A stretch of DNA of 64,000 nt from Flavobacteriales bacterium ALC-1 (GCA_000171875.1 ABHI01000003.1:372001-436000), one strand, 5' to 3'; shown: positions 48,302 through 57,469, counted from the first letter of the stretch. Numbers and translations: made by a program. The notes: generated by a model not told the origin, from the letters alone.

Positions 48302-49642
48302 ATGTCTGATGATTTTGATTTATTAGAAACAAATTCCAACGAAAAAACTGAAAAAGTCGATGTGAATTGGGGAAAAGCCATAGACCAAATGAAGTCTAAA
48401 TTGGCGCAAGAAGATGATCCAGAAAGTCGTCAGAAAATATTAAATGCTACATTGGACAATGTTGTTGATATGGCTGAGAAAGATAGAACGACCTTGCTTG
48501 ATGCTATTAAAGACCTAACCGACTATCAAGATGAAGTTGGTATTATGTTCGAAGGGTTTTCAGCATTAAATGCTGCTGAGCAGAAAATCATTGATGACGC
48601 TATTAAGCGTTTAGAGCGTGCTAAAGTTGAACTTGAAGATGCTAAAAACAAACCAGATACATGGTGGAACAACCTTTGGGGAAGAAAAGGAAAAATTAGA
48701 GATGCAGAGGAAGAGTTGAAGAAAGCACAAAAAGAACGTGATGCTTCAGACAATAAAGCAAAGGCTATGTTTCAGCAACGTATTGAAACAGCAGATGTTC
48801 AAACCTTGTTAAATGAATTGTCATTTAAAAGCCAGGCTGCAATTAAACGTTTAAAAGACAGAGAGCTAGAAATTAAAGAAGTAGAGGAAAGTCTTAAAGT
48901 TGCAATAGTTGAAGCTTCTAACAATCATACAAAAGCACTTCAAAAGAAAAAAGAAGTAGAAGCTAAGCTCGAAGAGCAGTATGCGTTATTAAAGCAAGCG
49001 CGCCAAGCTTTAGAAGAAGTTGCAGACAAACAATCTACTGAATACTCTGAAGCTTTAGAAAAAGTAACACAATTAGAACAAAAAGTTGAAGAACTTGAAG
49101 GTCTTAAAAACGCATACACCACACTTGCAGCTTCAAAAGATAGTTTTGTGCACAAACATAACTTAACGATTAAGGTTTTAACATCGTTACGTAGTAATTT
49201 ACAAACACACAGAGCTAAGTTGAAATCAGATACTGATGAGCGTCTTAAATATTATGATGGTTATGTTGTGGCTTTAAAAGCACGTACTGACCAAGAATTT
49301 GCAGCAATTTTAGAGCACTTGGGGGTTAAGACCGATGAGCATATTGGTGAAACTTTAGCTGCTATGCATACAGCAAGTGCTAAAGCACGTCAAGAAATGA
49401 TGGATAACATTCCAGTTCACGAAAAAGTAATGCAAGGTGTTTACGGTAGTTATGCTGAAGCTTTAAAAGAGATTAGGACTAAGGATGCTGAAATTCAGAA
49501 AAACTTTGCTGACCGTTATGGTATTGATATGAAAGAGATTTTTAATGAATACTATGAAGCAGATCCAAATGCACCAGCAGATGGGGGTGAACCAGAAGGT
49601 GAGCCAAAACCAGAAGCTAATGATGATGATTTGTTATCATAG
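48302..49642 (+). CDS. Long cytosolic coiled-coil protein of unknown function
   Basis: 446 aa, no signal peptide or membrane segment. Acidic N-terminus, two blocks of heptad-like coiled coil (about 90-175 and 185-285, rich in KAKAMF, EVEESLKV, LEQKVEELEGL), then a helical C-terminal region (about 285-415) with the conserved-looking VHEKVMQGVYGSYAEAL and an acidic Pro/Glu/Asp tail. It is loosely like TelA-type proteins but I do not claim the family. First plus-strand gene of the 48.3-61.7 kb set; its partners below include a AAA+ ATPase. Confidence 0.75.
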   Translation: MSDDFDLLETNSNEKTEKVDVNWGKAIDQMKSKLAQEDDPESRQKILNATLDNVVDMAEKDRTTLLDAIKDLTDYQDEVGIMFEGFSALNAAEQKIIDDAIKRLERAKVELEDAKNKPDTWWNNLWGRKGKIRDAEEELKKAQKERDASDNKAKAMFQQRIETADVQTLLNELSFKSQAAIKRLKDRELEIKEVEESLKVAIVEASNNHTKALQKKKEVEAKLEEQYALLKQARQALEEVADKQSTEYSEALEKVTQLEQKVEELEGLKNAYTTLAASKDSFVHKHNLTIKVLTSLRSNLQTHRAKLKSDTDERLKYYDGYVVALKARTDQEFAAILEHLGVKTDEHIGETLAAMHTASAKARQEMMDNIPVHEKVMQGVYGSYAEALKEIRTKDAEIQKNFADRYGIDMKEIFNEYYEADPNAPADGGEPEGEPKPEANDDDLLS

Positions 49643-49681
49643 TAGAGTAATTTTTATCTAAAAACCTTTAGTTAATTTTTA

Positions 49682-49864
49682 ATGAAAAGAATAGTTATAT
49701 TTTCTGTTTTCATTATTGCTTTATCAATAATGGCAGTCATCTTTATTAAATTTTCAAATGACCATACTGATTGTATTGTTGTTAAAGAAACAACAGTATC
49801 TGAAGATGGTTTAGTTAAAGTAACTACGACAAGGCATAGTTGTAACGAAAACTTCAATCTATAA
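49682..49864 (+). CDS. Small membrane-anchored peptide, 60 aa
   Basis: 60 aa: Lys-Arg, one hydrophobic helix (about 4-23), then a short extracytoplasmic tail with Cys at about 32 and 54 that could form a disulfide. It sits between the coiled-coil gene (39 bp) and the 349-aa gene (19 bp) on the same strand. The minus-strand frame over it is a shadow. Related short tails ending in Cys-rich repeats are common in Flavobacteriaceae; function unknown. Confidence 0.5.
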   Translation: MKRIVIFSVFIIALSIMAVIFIKFSNDHTDCIVVKETTVSEDGLVKVTTTRHSCNENFNL

Positions 49865-49883
49865 GCAAATTGCTAGGTAATAA

Positions 49884-50933
49884 ATGATAGTTACACCATT
49901 AGATTCAGCAGTATTAGACTCTAAAGAGCAGTATGTGTTCTATCACAAGATGATAGATTTTACGCTCAAAGAACTTATTGTTGCAGTTCAAGAAAAACAA
50001 ATCTTAAATCAACAAGAAGTACAGTTGTTTAAGCAGTACAGTGATTTACTTTTATATTCGATTGAAGCCATGCGTGTAAAGTACATGTATGATGATGAAG
50101 AGAATATGAAGGTCGATTTAACGGATTCTGGGTTTCCAAATTATTTAGAATTTCGTTATCTATTTAACGATTTAGCTTTACGAGAAGATTACCTAGGTAA
50201 GCTTACAGATGTTAACACATTAAAGGACGAATTTTTAGATACTTTAATGCGAAAAAAAGAACAGATTTCTAAACGAAAACTCTTCCAGGCAGCATCTATA
50301 GTTTATTATTCGTCGGCGAAAAAAGAGTTCATCTTCAACAGATTTGTTCAAGGTAAAATAATTGAAACACCTAAAGGTTCATCAGGCAATTATCTTGTAA
50401 GTTGGAGTTTTTATGATGTATCTCACAACAGACCATTTATCTGTTATATGTATTTTAATTATGATGGTAGAAATGCTCAAGACTATAAAGAAGAGATTTA
50501 TACCGTTTTAAAAAATGCTGCTGACCGAGAAATGACGATGGATACAATGGCATATGCTATTGATAAACGTTTGCCAAAAGTATTCCCTAAATTGATAAAA
50601 CGTGTGGATTTAGGACCAATTCATAATGTGTTTGCAAAGGATGAAAACAAAGTAACTCATGCTGTTTTGCAAGGAATAGCAAACAAGGAAATTCCTTTAG
50701 AATCTTATGCCATATCATTTAAAATAGATGAGTTGAAATCACAAAGTGAATTTAAAGAGGGCAGTTTTTTTAGTAAGCAAATCTTTCAGAAATGGGAGAA
50801 TGTCTTTAGACAGCGCTATGTATTTGCACCACATCGTATTATACAATTGCTATATAATAAAACACCAGAAATTATGAATAAGTTGGCTATGCCACCTATT
50901 CAAATTTCTGATTTAACTATTAATAATAAGTAA
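49884..50933 (+). CDS. Conserved protein of unknown function, 349 aa
   Basis: 349 aa with no membrane segment or signal peptide. The first half is helical (IDFTLKELIVAVQEKQ, LFKQYSDLLLYSIEAMRVKY), the middle has aromatic beta-strand blocks (NYLVSWSFYDVSHNRPFICY and MYFNYDGRNAQDY) and the end is helical with a Phe-Pro-Phe region. No named domain is recognised. It lies in line with the coiled-coil and AAA+ genes; a degenerate inverted repeat lies between it and the AAA+ gene. Confidence 0.75.
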   Translation: MIVTPLDSAVLDSKEQYVFYHKMIDFTLKELIVAVQEKQILNQQEVQLFKQYSDLLLYSIEAMRVKYMYDDEENMKVDLTDSGFPNYLEFRYLFNDLALREDYLGKLTDVNTLKDEFLDTLMRKKEQISKRKLFQAASIVYYSSAKKEFIFNRFVQGKIIETPKGSSGNYLVSWSFYDVSHNRPFICYMYFNYDGRNAQDYKEEIYTVLKNAADREMTMDTMAYAIDKRLPKVFPKLIKRVDLGPIHNVFAKDENKVTHAVLQGIANKEIPLESYAISFKIDELKSQSEFKEGSFFSKQIFQKWENVFRQRYVFAPHRIIQLLYNKTPEIMNKLAMPPIQISDLTINNK

Positions 50934-51011
50934 CGTCATAACGAGGAATGCAGTGACATGGTTATCTTTTCTTTTAGGAACAAATTACTTCACTTCGTTT
51001 GCAATGACCGA
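50934..51011. repeat. REP-like imperfect inverted repeat
   Basis: Left arm begins GTCATAACGAGGAATGCAGT and the right arm, read on the other strand, begins GTCATTGCAAACGAAGTGAA; the arms pair imperfectly over about 30 bp. Such intergenic elements (ends in CATTGC...GCAATG) are known as dispersed repeats in Flavobacteriaceae. A second degenerate copy is at 59392-59500. Confidence 0.6.
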
Positions 51012-51022
51012 AAATATAAAAC

Positions 51023-52981
51023 ATGGAACACAACTCAACTTTCCCTATAAAACAAAACGAACTCGATATGCTTCGTGATGAAGCAACGTCGTACTTAAAA
51101 TCTATTCAATGGGAGCAGAGCCAACGTGCTAAGAATAAAGATAATGATGGTAAAGATGAGTCTATTCTATTATATCTATCTAGAGCAAACAATGGTAGCA
51201 ATGTCAATGTAACCTCAGTGTCTAAAACCATTTTAGCATTAAAAAAACGCTTATTACCAGAATCTGTTGCGTTACCTATTCACTTAAACAATACCCTTTA
51301 TGCTGTCCAAGAAGGTTTAACTCTTGGTATTTGGATTAAGGATAGCTATTATGATGCTTCAGGTTTATCTACGTTAAGTGAAAACAAATCAGCTTTAGAT
51401 AACTCAGGAAAACGTGAGTACGAAAGTAAAATGCATACAGCAACAGCTTTTATGCTTTTTGCTACGGCTTATAAAGTGCTACATGATTTAAAGCCTCATG
51501 CTTCAGACGATTTATCAGTAATGAAACAAAAATTTGCTGGTATTCCAGAAGTGTCATTTATGACGCCTTTAAAAGGAATTTCGTGTCAACTATTTTATTA
51601 CGATAAGTATTTAGGACATCCAGATATTATAAAAACGGACAAAGACGTTATCGATTTTACAGTTGTATATTTTGAAGCCTTGATTGACGAAATTCAGTTA
51701 AGAAAAAGTAGTTTAGAATATACGGAAACAATTACTGATAGAACGTATAAGTTAGAAAAGTCGGATTTTGCGGTTTCAGGTTGGGAGAATGTGTTTTCTG
51801 GGACAGCAGTAAGTGTTGAATTTAATAAAATTCAATTCGAACAAATTGTAGGAAACAAAGATGCAAAGCACTTTGCTAGGCGATTAACAGAACGTATATT
51901 AAGTTATGATTTTGAAGCTAAGAAAAACCCATTTCAAGAGTTAGGCGGATTTATGCCAGTATTTATGGGCTATGGTATTCCTGGTACTGGAAAGAGTATG
52001 CTGATTGCAGCGATTGCAACACGACTGAAAGAGCATAGTGAAAATCTAGAGATTCCGTTTTTGTTTCACCCAATGCCAGATACCATTGTAAGTACCTTTC
52101 AAGGAGGTTCTGCAGAGAAAATGGTAGAGTGGATGAAGCCGTTACAAGACCCAACAAAACTCATTTTTGCACCAATAGATGATGCCGAAAATAATTTACA
52201 AGAACGAACTGCTCAAGGTGTTTCTGCTGGTGTAAAGGAAGTTATAGGTGTGTTTTTAAGATATACAGAAGGTGCTTATGCGGTAAACTATGGAAATAGT
52301 TCTATAGGTTTATTTACTAATCTACCAGAAATGCTTGATAAAGCGGTTATTTCTCGTGTTCAAGGTCGTTTTAAGATCGATGGAGCTCGTAATGAAAAGG
52401 ATTTTGTGGATCAAGATCATTTATGGTGGAGAAAACTAGAAAAGACAATGCCAGATTTTATAAATATGACTAATCCGAAAGATTATAAGTATTTAGATGC
52501 TCAGCAAGTAGCAAAGAATTTAGGCGAGATTTTAGATAAAGTAGATAAGCCAACAGAAGAACGCGTTTTAGATACGTTTGATAAAGTAGAAAAGAAGTAT
52601 AAAGACAATGAACATATGTTTTATGCGCATTTATATACAGAAATTCAGAAGATATTTCCATTCTTTTCGTCTCGTGATGTGCGTAATATTCAAAAAGCCG
52701 TATCGTTACGTCTAACAGATTTTGATTTAGAACAAGATTGGTTTGAAAATCCAGAAGTGTATTTTAAAAAGGATTATGACACTAAATTCGGCATGTTACA
52801 AGAACTCATGAGAGCTAACATGAAAGGATTAGACTTTAGTGATATTAGAAGACAAGAAGTAGTACGTTATTTAGATAACGTTGCAACAATTGCAGATACC
52901 GACTTTAAGCGTAAAGTGGATGCTAGAATTAATCAATTGAATATTGAGACAGAGGCTAGAGAGCAGTTTGGGAAACACTAA
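51023..52981 (+). CDS. AAA+ ATPase of unknown function, 652 aa
   Basis: 652 aa. The N-terminal 300 residues have no named motif. The AAA+ core begins with Walker A GIPGTGKS (318-325), then Walker B IFAPIDDAEN (381-390), a sensor-1-like Asn in GLFTNLPEML and an Arg-rich SRVQGRF (about 444-450). The C-terminal 190 residues are helical (KKYKDNEHMFYAHLYTEIQK, DIRRQEVVRYLDNVATIADT). The Walker B double Asp instead of Asp-Glu is unusual for AAA+ and may change hydrolysis. It probably acts on the coiled-coil or membrane proteins in the same cluster. Confidence 0.8.
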   Translation: MEHNSTFPIKQNELDMLRDEATSYLKSIQWEQSQRAKNKDNDGKDESILLYLSRANNGSNVNVTSVSKTILALKKRLLPESVALPIHLNNTLYAVQEGLTLGIWIKDSYYDASGLSTLSENKSALDNSGKREYESKMHTATAFMLFATAYKVLHDLKPHASDDLSVMKQKFAGIPEVSFMTPLKGISCQLFYYDKYLGHPDIIKTDKDVIDFTVVYFEALIDEIQLRKSSLEYTETITDRTYKLEKSDFAVSGWENVFSGTAVSVEFNKIQFEQIVGNKDAKHFARRLTERILSYDFEAKKNPFQELGGFMPVFMGYGIPGTGKSMLIAAIATRLKEHSENLEIPFLFHPMPDTIVSTFQGGSAEKMVEWMKPLQDPTKLIFAPIDDAENNLQERTAQGVSAGVKEVIGVFLRYTEGAYAVNYGNSSIGLFTNLPEMLDKAVISRVQGRFKIDGARNEKDFVDQDHLWWRKLEKTMPDFINMTNPKDYKYLDAQQVAKNLGEILDKVDKPTEERVLDTFDKVEKKYKDNEHMFYAHLYTEIQKIFPFFSSRDVRNIQKAVSLRLTDFDLEQDWFENPEVYFKKDYDTKFGMLQELMRANMKGLDFSDIRRQEVVRYLDNVATIADTDFKRKVDARINQLNIETEAREQFGKH

Positions 52982-52998
52982 TATTAGAAAAAAAAATT

Positions 52999-53751
52999 CT
53001 AATTGCCTTCAAACCAGTTTTTAAAGGTTGAAACTCGCTCTCTACTTACAATAATATCTTTATCAGCGTTTGCATTTACTACAATCTTTAGTCGACTATT
53101 AGAATACATGATAACATCATTAATTGCATTAAGGTTTAAAATATACGTTCTGTTTACTCTAAAAAAATCTTTAGGTTCTAGTATATGTTCTAAATCTTCT
53201 AGTTTATAATCTAACACAAATTTTTTATTATCATTTGTAACTAAAAACACTGTTCTTCCTTCAGCAAAAAACAAGGATGTGTTAGCTGTTTCTATTGAGT
53301 GTATATGATTGCCTATGCGTACTAAAAAACGATTTTTATACTTTTTTTGATGAAGTGCTTTTGATACATTTTCTATATCTGTAGGGAGATATTTTTTTAG
53401 ATTTTTAAACTTATTTAAAGCTTTTGATATATCTGTAAACGTTATTGGTTTTAATATATAGTCAATACTATTTACTTTAAAAGCATCAATAGCATATTCA
53501 TCGAATGCTGTAACGAAAATAACGGGCTTTTTTATTTGTACTTGGTTAAAAATATCAAAGCTTAAACCATCTGATAATTGAATATCCATAAATACAATGT
53601 CATAATCTTTTGCATTATTTTCAAACCAATTTACAGCTTGAGAAATGCTAGAAAGCTTAGCTACTATAGAGTACGATTCATCATACTTTAGTATGTAACG
53701 CTCTATTTTTTCAAGTGCAGGAATTTCATCTTCTATAAGTACAACCCTCAT
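52999..53751 (-). CDS. LytTR-type response regulator
   Basis: 250 aa. Receiver domain (about 1-120) with Asp pair in IEDE and the phospho-acceptor Asp56 in VFMDIQLSDG; Lys in ILKPIT is the conserved Lys of the receiver. LytTR DNA-binding domain (about 145-248) with FFRVNRTYILNLNAI and SRERVSTFKNWF. Last gene of the four-gene minus-strand operon, one base after the pseudokinase stop. Its likely site is the 21-bp-spaced repeat at 57309-57339. Confidence 0.92.
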   Translation of the reverse strand: MRVVLIEDEIPALEKIERYILKYDESYSIVAKLSSISQAVNWFENNAKDYDIVFMDIQLSDGLSFDIFNQVQIKKPVIFVTAFDEYAIDAFKVNSIDYILKPITFTDISKALNKFKNLKKYLPTDIENVSKALHQKKYKNRFLVRIGNHIHSIETANTSLFFAEGRTVFLVTNDNKKFVLDYKLEDLEHILEPKDFFRVNRTYILNLNAINDVIMYSNSRLKIVVNANADKDIIVSRERVSTFKNWFEGN

Positions 53752-53752
53752 A

Positions 53753-54772
53753 TTATGCTTTTACTTGTAATTTTGGAATTTTAATAAATCTAATTTCCTC
53801 TTGATCAAAAATACTGATTGGTTCTTCACTATATATAGAATATACAGATTGTAATTCTGTAATGCTATCTATGTTAAATTGCTCAGAAATTTTGTCATTA
53901 TGCTTGTATTCTATGCCTAGAAATGTATCTCCCTCAACTAGATTAATAGCCATTGGTTTTTCTTGTACAATACTAGTTTTAACAATGGTTTCTACTAATT
54001 TTAATAGGCTGCCAGGAACTACTAAAAAACTAGAATTAATAGTCCCTTTAAAGTTAAGTTTTCTGTAAGGTAAAAAATCAAATAATTTAACAAGATGTTC
54101 TACTGCTTGTAACTCTTCTTCAATAAGTACAAGCTGTCTTTTACCCTTAGAGAGTACATAGCGATAGGTGCTAGCAATGGTATCTATAAGGTCGTCAACT
54201 TCTTCTTTATCCTGTTTGGCAAGTACAATAATAGATTCTAAACTATCAAATAATAATGTAGGATTTATTTCATTTTTAAATTGAATAAAATCCTCTTCGA
54301 CTAATTGCTTTCTTAATAGCTCATCATTCAGCTTTTTTGTATTCACTTTATATAAGTAATGATGGCTTAGATTTAGTAGAATGTAAATAAAAGTTATTGC
54401 AGCAAAAATGCTATTAAAATTCCATAATTCTTCGCTGTTGGGAGAATAACCCGAAACGTATTTGTAATATATATATATAGCTAATGTCACAACACTAATG
54501 CAAACTATTAATGATGCAACAACTTGTATTAATAATGCTAAAATAAATGGTAAACGCTGAGGTAATTTTTTAAATAGTAATAATAAAAGACGAGAAACCT
54601 CTTGTATTAAAAACGAAAGCCCAATGCAAACATATAGCTCTTCACCTAAAAATTGCTCTTGTAATTGCTCTACATTATTATTGATGAGTAATAATAGTAA
54701 ATACACTAAAACACCACTAAATAAAGGACTTAGTAATCTAAAAAGCGGAAGATGTACAAATAATTTTTTCAT
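53753..54772 (-). CDS. LytS-type sensor kinase homologue lacking catalytic residues (probable pseudokinase)
   Basis: 339 aa. Four to five N-terminal membrane helices (about 14-32, 45-66, 75-103, 119-137), then a His_kinase-like region. The phospho-acceptor position reads NPTLLFDSL (170-178), where the family has NPHFLFNSL, so the His is replaced by Thr172. The N-box VENAIKHN is replaced by VETIVKTS (260-267). No G1 or G2 box is visible in the remaining 70 residues. It cannot act as a normal kinase and is better seen as a signalling partner. ATG overlaps the stop of the upstream intact kinase as TAATG. Confidence 0.85.
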   Translation of the reverse strand: MKKLFVHLPLFRLLSPLFSGVLVYLLLLLINNNVEQLQEQFLGEELYVCIGLSFLIQEVSRLLLLLFKKLPQRLPFILALLIQVVASLIVCISVVTLAIYIYYKYVSGYSPNSEELWNFNSIFAAITFIYILLNLSHHYLYKVNTKKLNDELLRKQLVEEDFIQFKNEINPTLLFDSLESIIVLAKQDKEEVDDLIDTIASTYRYVLSKGKRQLVLIEEELQAVEHLVKLFDFLPYRKLNFKGTINSSFLVVPGSLLKLVETIVKTSIVQEKPMAINLVEGDTFLGIEYKHNDKISEQFNIDSITELQSVYSIYSEEPISIFDQEEIRFIKIPKLQVKA

Positions 54773-55812
54773 TATGCTAGTACTGGGAATTTAACTTCAA
54801 AGTCTAAGCCTTGTGTAACATGTATCTGTGAATTACTAAGTAGTTGATATCTAGCTTCAATATTTTTTAAGCCTATATTAAAAGAAGTTATGCTTTTTGG
54901 TGATTGCGTAATGTTGTTTTTTACTGAAATAAAATGACCATCTGTCGATATATCAATTTTAAGCTTATGTTCAGTATCCATCTGATTATGTTTTACAGAG
55001 TTTTCTACTAACATTTGTAATGTTAATGGAGGAATTTTTGAATCTAAAAGAACATCAGGAATAGAAATGTTATAGTCAAAGGCTTTTCCGAAACGCGTTT
55101 CTATTAGAAGTAAATACGACGATACTAAATTCAATTCTTCTTTTAAAGACACTAATTTAGAATTATAACTGTTAAGTGTATAACTATAGATGTTTGCCAA
55201 GTTTCTAATATATTCCTCAGCAGTTTTAGAGTTTTTATATACTAATGACGAAATAGTATTTAGGTTATTAAATAGAAAATGAGAACTCAGTTGCGATTTT
55301 AGAGCTTTAAGTTGTAGGTCTATCTGTTTTCTGTCATAGGCTATAGAATCAATTTGAAGCTTAACGTAGGTGTAGTAAGAGTATAATGCAAAGTGAATAA
55401 TATTATAGACTAGCATAATCATGAACAGAATTATAGATAGTTTCACCAAAGCACTTTCATAGGATTCGGCTAAATTAATCTGAGCTATCTTTTTATATAA
55501 AACAACAAGAATAATAATTATAGCAAGACTTGCTAAAAAATTAAAAATAATACCTAGAAGAAATCTGTTTGCTAATTGTACGCGCCATGGTATTATTGCA
55601 TCTAGCTTTCTCGAAATAAAATAGCAGCTATATGCGACTAATACTCCAGAAAACACAGAGAGAATGATCTTCATAGGATTACTTTCACCATCTTCTGTGA
55701 CTTGACTAGCCTCAAAATAATAATATAGAAGTAATCCAAGTATAATACCAAGAATTGTAATGAAAAAATGCTTTTTCACAATTGGTTGATCTAGTTGGTT
55801 GAAGAATTTCAT
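54772..55812 (-). CDS. LytS-type sensor histidine kinase (His_kinase family)
   Basis: 346 aa. Four or so membrane helices (about 14-34, 49-68, 83-106, 124-147), then the His_kinase domain with the phospho-acceptor His178 in LSSHFLFNNLNTI and an N-box VENSVKHN (269-276), followed by a short C-terminal ATP-binding region ending in GLKNIEARYQLL. The catalytic set is intact. It presumably phosphorylates the LytTR regulator two genes downstream. In the same operon as the SDHY-repeat gene and a pseudokinase. Confidence 0.9.
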   Translation of the reverse strand: MKFFNQLDQPIVKKHFFITILGIILGLLLYYYFEASQVTEDGESNPMKIILSVFSGVLVAYSCYFISRKLDAIIPWRVQLANRFLLGIIFNFLASLAIIIILVVLYKKIAQINLAESYESALVKLSIILFMIMLVYNIIHFALYSYYTYVKLQIDSIAYDRKQIDLQLKALKSQLSSHFLFNNLNTISSLVYKNSKTAEEYIRNLANIYSYTLNSYNSKLVSLKEELNLVSSYLLLIETRFGKAFDYNISIPDVLLDSKIPPLTLQMLVENSVKHNQMDTEHKLKIDISTDGHFISVKNNITQSPKSITSFNIGLKNIEARYQLLSNSQIHVTQGLDFEVKFPVLA

Positions 55813-55880
55813 ATAACCAAGGTAATCAATCTAATTCAAAATATTAATGGATTAGATTAACGACCTTGGTTTCGGATCGA

Positions 55881-57245
55881 TTAGTCTACTGCTTTGGCAA
55901 CTCTACCATAATACGTGTCAGAGTTGATTGATTTCGCTGCATTTCTATAAGCAGTCTTAACACCTTCTGAAGAACGATTTACTTTATCTGCAAAAGCTAA
56001 TAACACATTAGACATATAATGATCAGAATTGATGTTTCTTGCCGAATTTAAGACAGTTATTAATTGATCTTCTGATAAATCTTGCTTAGCCAATTTCTTG
56101 TAAATAATTGCGGCGTAGTGATCAGAGTTTACATTTCGATTAACAAGTTCTAATAAGTTAGATATGCTTTTAGTACTTGTGTCTAGATTACTGTCTAGCA
56201 AATCTTTAATAACCTCAGTTGCATAGTGATCTGAATTGACATCACTAAGTGTTGCAATAAATGCATCATAAGCATCACTTGGCATATTATTCTCTCTAAT
56301 CACTTTTTTAAGCACTTGTGTTTTGTAGTGGTCAGAACTAATATCTTTTGATAATTCAATGATTTTTGATACGTTTTGAGAGTTTAAATCTCTCTTATCC
56401 ATAATTTGTGTGAGTACTGTAGATAAATAATGATCAGAATTTATAGTTTTAGAGATATCTAATAGTTTTGCCATTTGATTATCAGTAATTGACTTATCTG
56501 AGATAACTTTTTTTAAGACACTTGTTGCATAATGATCTGAACTCAAGCTTTTACTAGCATTAATATACGCATCAACAGTTTCATCATTTGCAAGAAAAGC
56601 GCTTTGATTACTTTTTAAAATTCCTGCTAAATAATGATCCGAATTAATACGTTTGCCAGCAGTCTCAATAACGGAAACGAGCTCACTTGAATTCAAACTT
56701 TTCTTTAATAAGAGTTTTAGATATGCAGATTGAACATAATCGCTATCCATTTGGCGTACTTCATTAAGCACGGCATTTGCGCCACCTTTTGCATAGAATC
56801 TATTTACTCTAGATTCTGCAGCAATGGTCGTAGTTCTTACGACTTCTGGTAATATTTCTGCTAACCAAGCTTTTCCTTCAGAATTATAGCTTTTTTCCTT
56901 GCGTCCGACATAATATTTTTTGATGAGTTTACCACTTCGATCTGATTCAATAAGAATGCGTCTTTTGCTTCCAAATGAAGATTTTGTGATTTCTATAAAC
57001 CCCCCATCACTAATCGCTGTAATATCTTTATCGTCAGCTGATATCGTAATATCTCCTTCGAATTCAATTTTAAAGTTTTTTCCATTAGTGCTAATCTGGA
57101 TTTCACTTTTCCCGTTGCTTTTAATTGAATAATTGGTTTTAGATTTTGATCTAGACTGTGCTAAAATTTCAGATGGTTGAATTAAGAGGAATGTTAAAAG
57201 AAGAATTCCTAAAATTTTGATTTGATTGATTTTTGATTTTTGCAT
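55881..57245 (-). CDS. Secreted 34-residue-repeat (SDHY) protein
   Basis: 454 aa. Sec signal peptide ending SEILAQ (about 30). Residues about 36-115 form a beta-rich domain (GKSEIQISTNGKNFKIEFE). From about 165 to the end there is a run of short helical repeats, each carrying [IVL][NS]SDHY: the Ser of this motif falls at 168 (as SDYV), 202, 236, 270, 304, 338, 374, 407 and 442 (as SDTY), a spacing of 34 residues for the first six. The period is that of TPR-sized alpha-solenoids, but the consensus differs. It is the first gene of the operon with the two kinases and the LytTR regulator, and likely is their signal input, target or both. Confidence 0.82.
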   Translation of the reverse strand: MQKSKINQIKILGILLLTFLLIQPSEILAQSRSKSKTNYSIKSNGKSEIQISTNGKNFKIEFEGDITISADDKDITAISDGGFIEITKSSFGSKRRILIESDRSGKLIKKYYVGRKEKSYNSEGKAWLAEILPEVVRTTTIAAESRVNRFYAKGGANAVLNEVRQMDSDYVQSAYLKLLLKKSLNSSELVSVIETAGKRINSDHYLAGILKSNQSAFLANDETVDAYINASKSLSSDHYATSVLKKVISDKSITDNQMAKLLDISKTINSDHYLSTVLTQIMDKRDLNSQNVSKIIELSKDISSDHYKTQVLKKVIRENNMPSDAYDAFIATLSDVNSDHYATEVIKDLLDSNLDTSTKSISNLLELVNRNVNSDHYAAIIYKKLAKQDLSEDQLITVLNSARNINSDHYMSNVLLAFADKVNRSSEGVKTAYRNAAKSINSDTYYGRVAKAVD

Positions 57246-57271
57246 AACTGTTTGTTTTATGATTGATAAGA

Positions 57272-57279
57272 CAAATGTA
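57272..57279 (-). promoter_or_regulatory. -7 element of the SDHY-LytTR operon
   Basis: TACATTTG on the minus strand, a perfect TAnnTTTG, 26 bases before the ATG at 57245. There is no TTG at the usual distance, which agrees with an activator-dependent promoter. Confidence 0.55.
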
Positions 57280-57308
57280 TGTTGATTGTAATGTCTAAAA
57301 AAATTGAA

Positions 57309-57339
57309 TGTAGTGAATCACATTATTTTTGTAGTGAAT
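57309..57339. promoter_or_regulatory. Two 10-bp direct repeats, 21-bp spacing (putative LytTR box)
   Basis: TGTAGTGAAT occurs at 57309-57318 and again at 57330-57339, start-to-start 21 bp, i.e. two helical turns. On the minus strand the repeats (ATTCACTACA) lie about 30 bp upstream of the TACATTTG element that serves the operon encoding the LytTR regulator. Spacing and position fit an activator site of a LytTR dimer. Confidence 0.65.
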
Positions 57340-57469
57340 TGTATATAGCAATATCATTTTATGATATGCTCTAATAAAAACTGAAAACAGAAGCTATAAA
57401 TAATAATCTTTAAGTATTCTTGTGGTTATTTAAAATCTATAGTCATTAGTAGATTATATTGATGATAAT

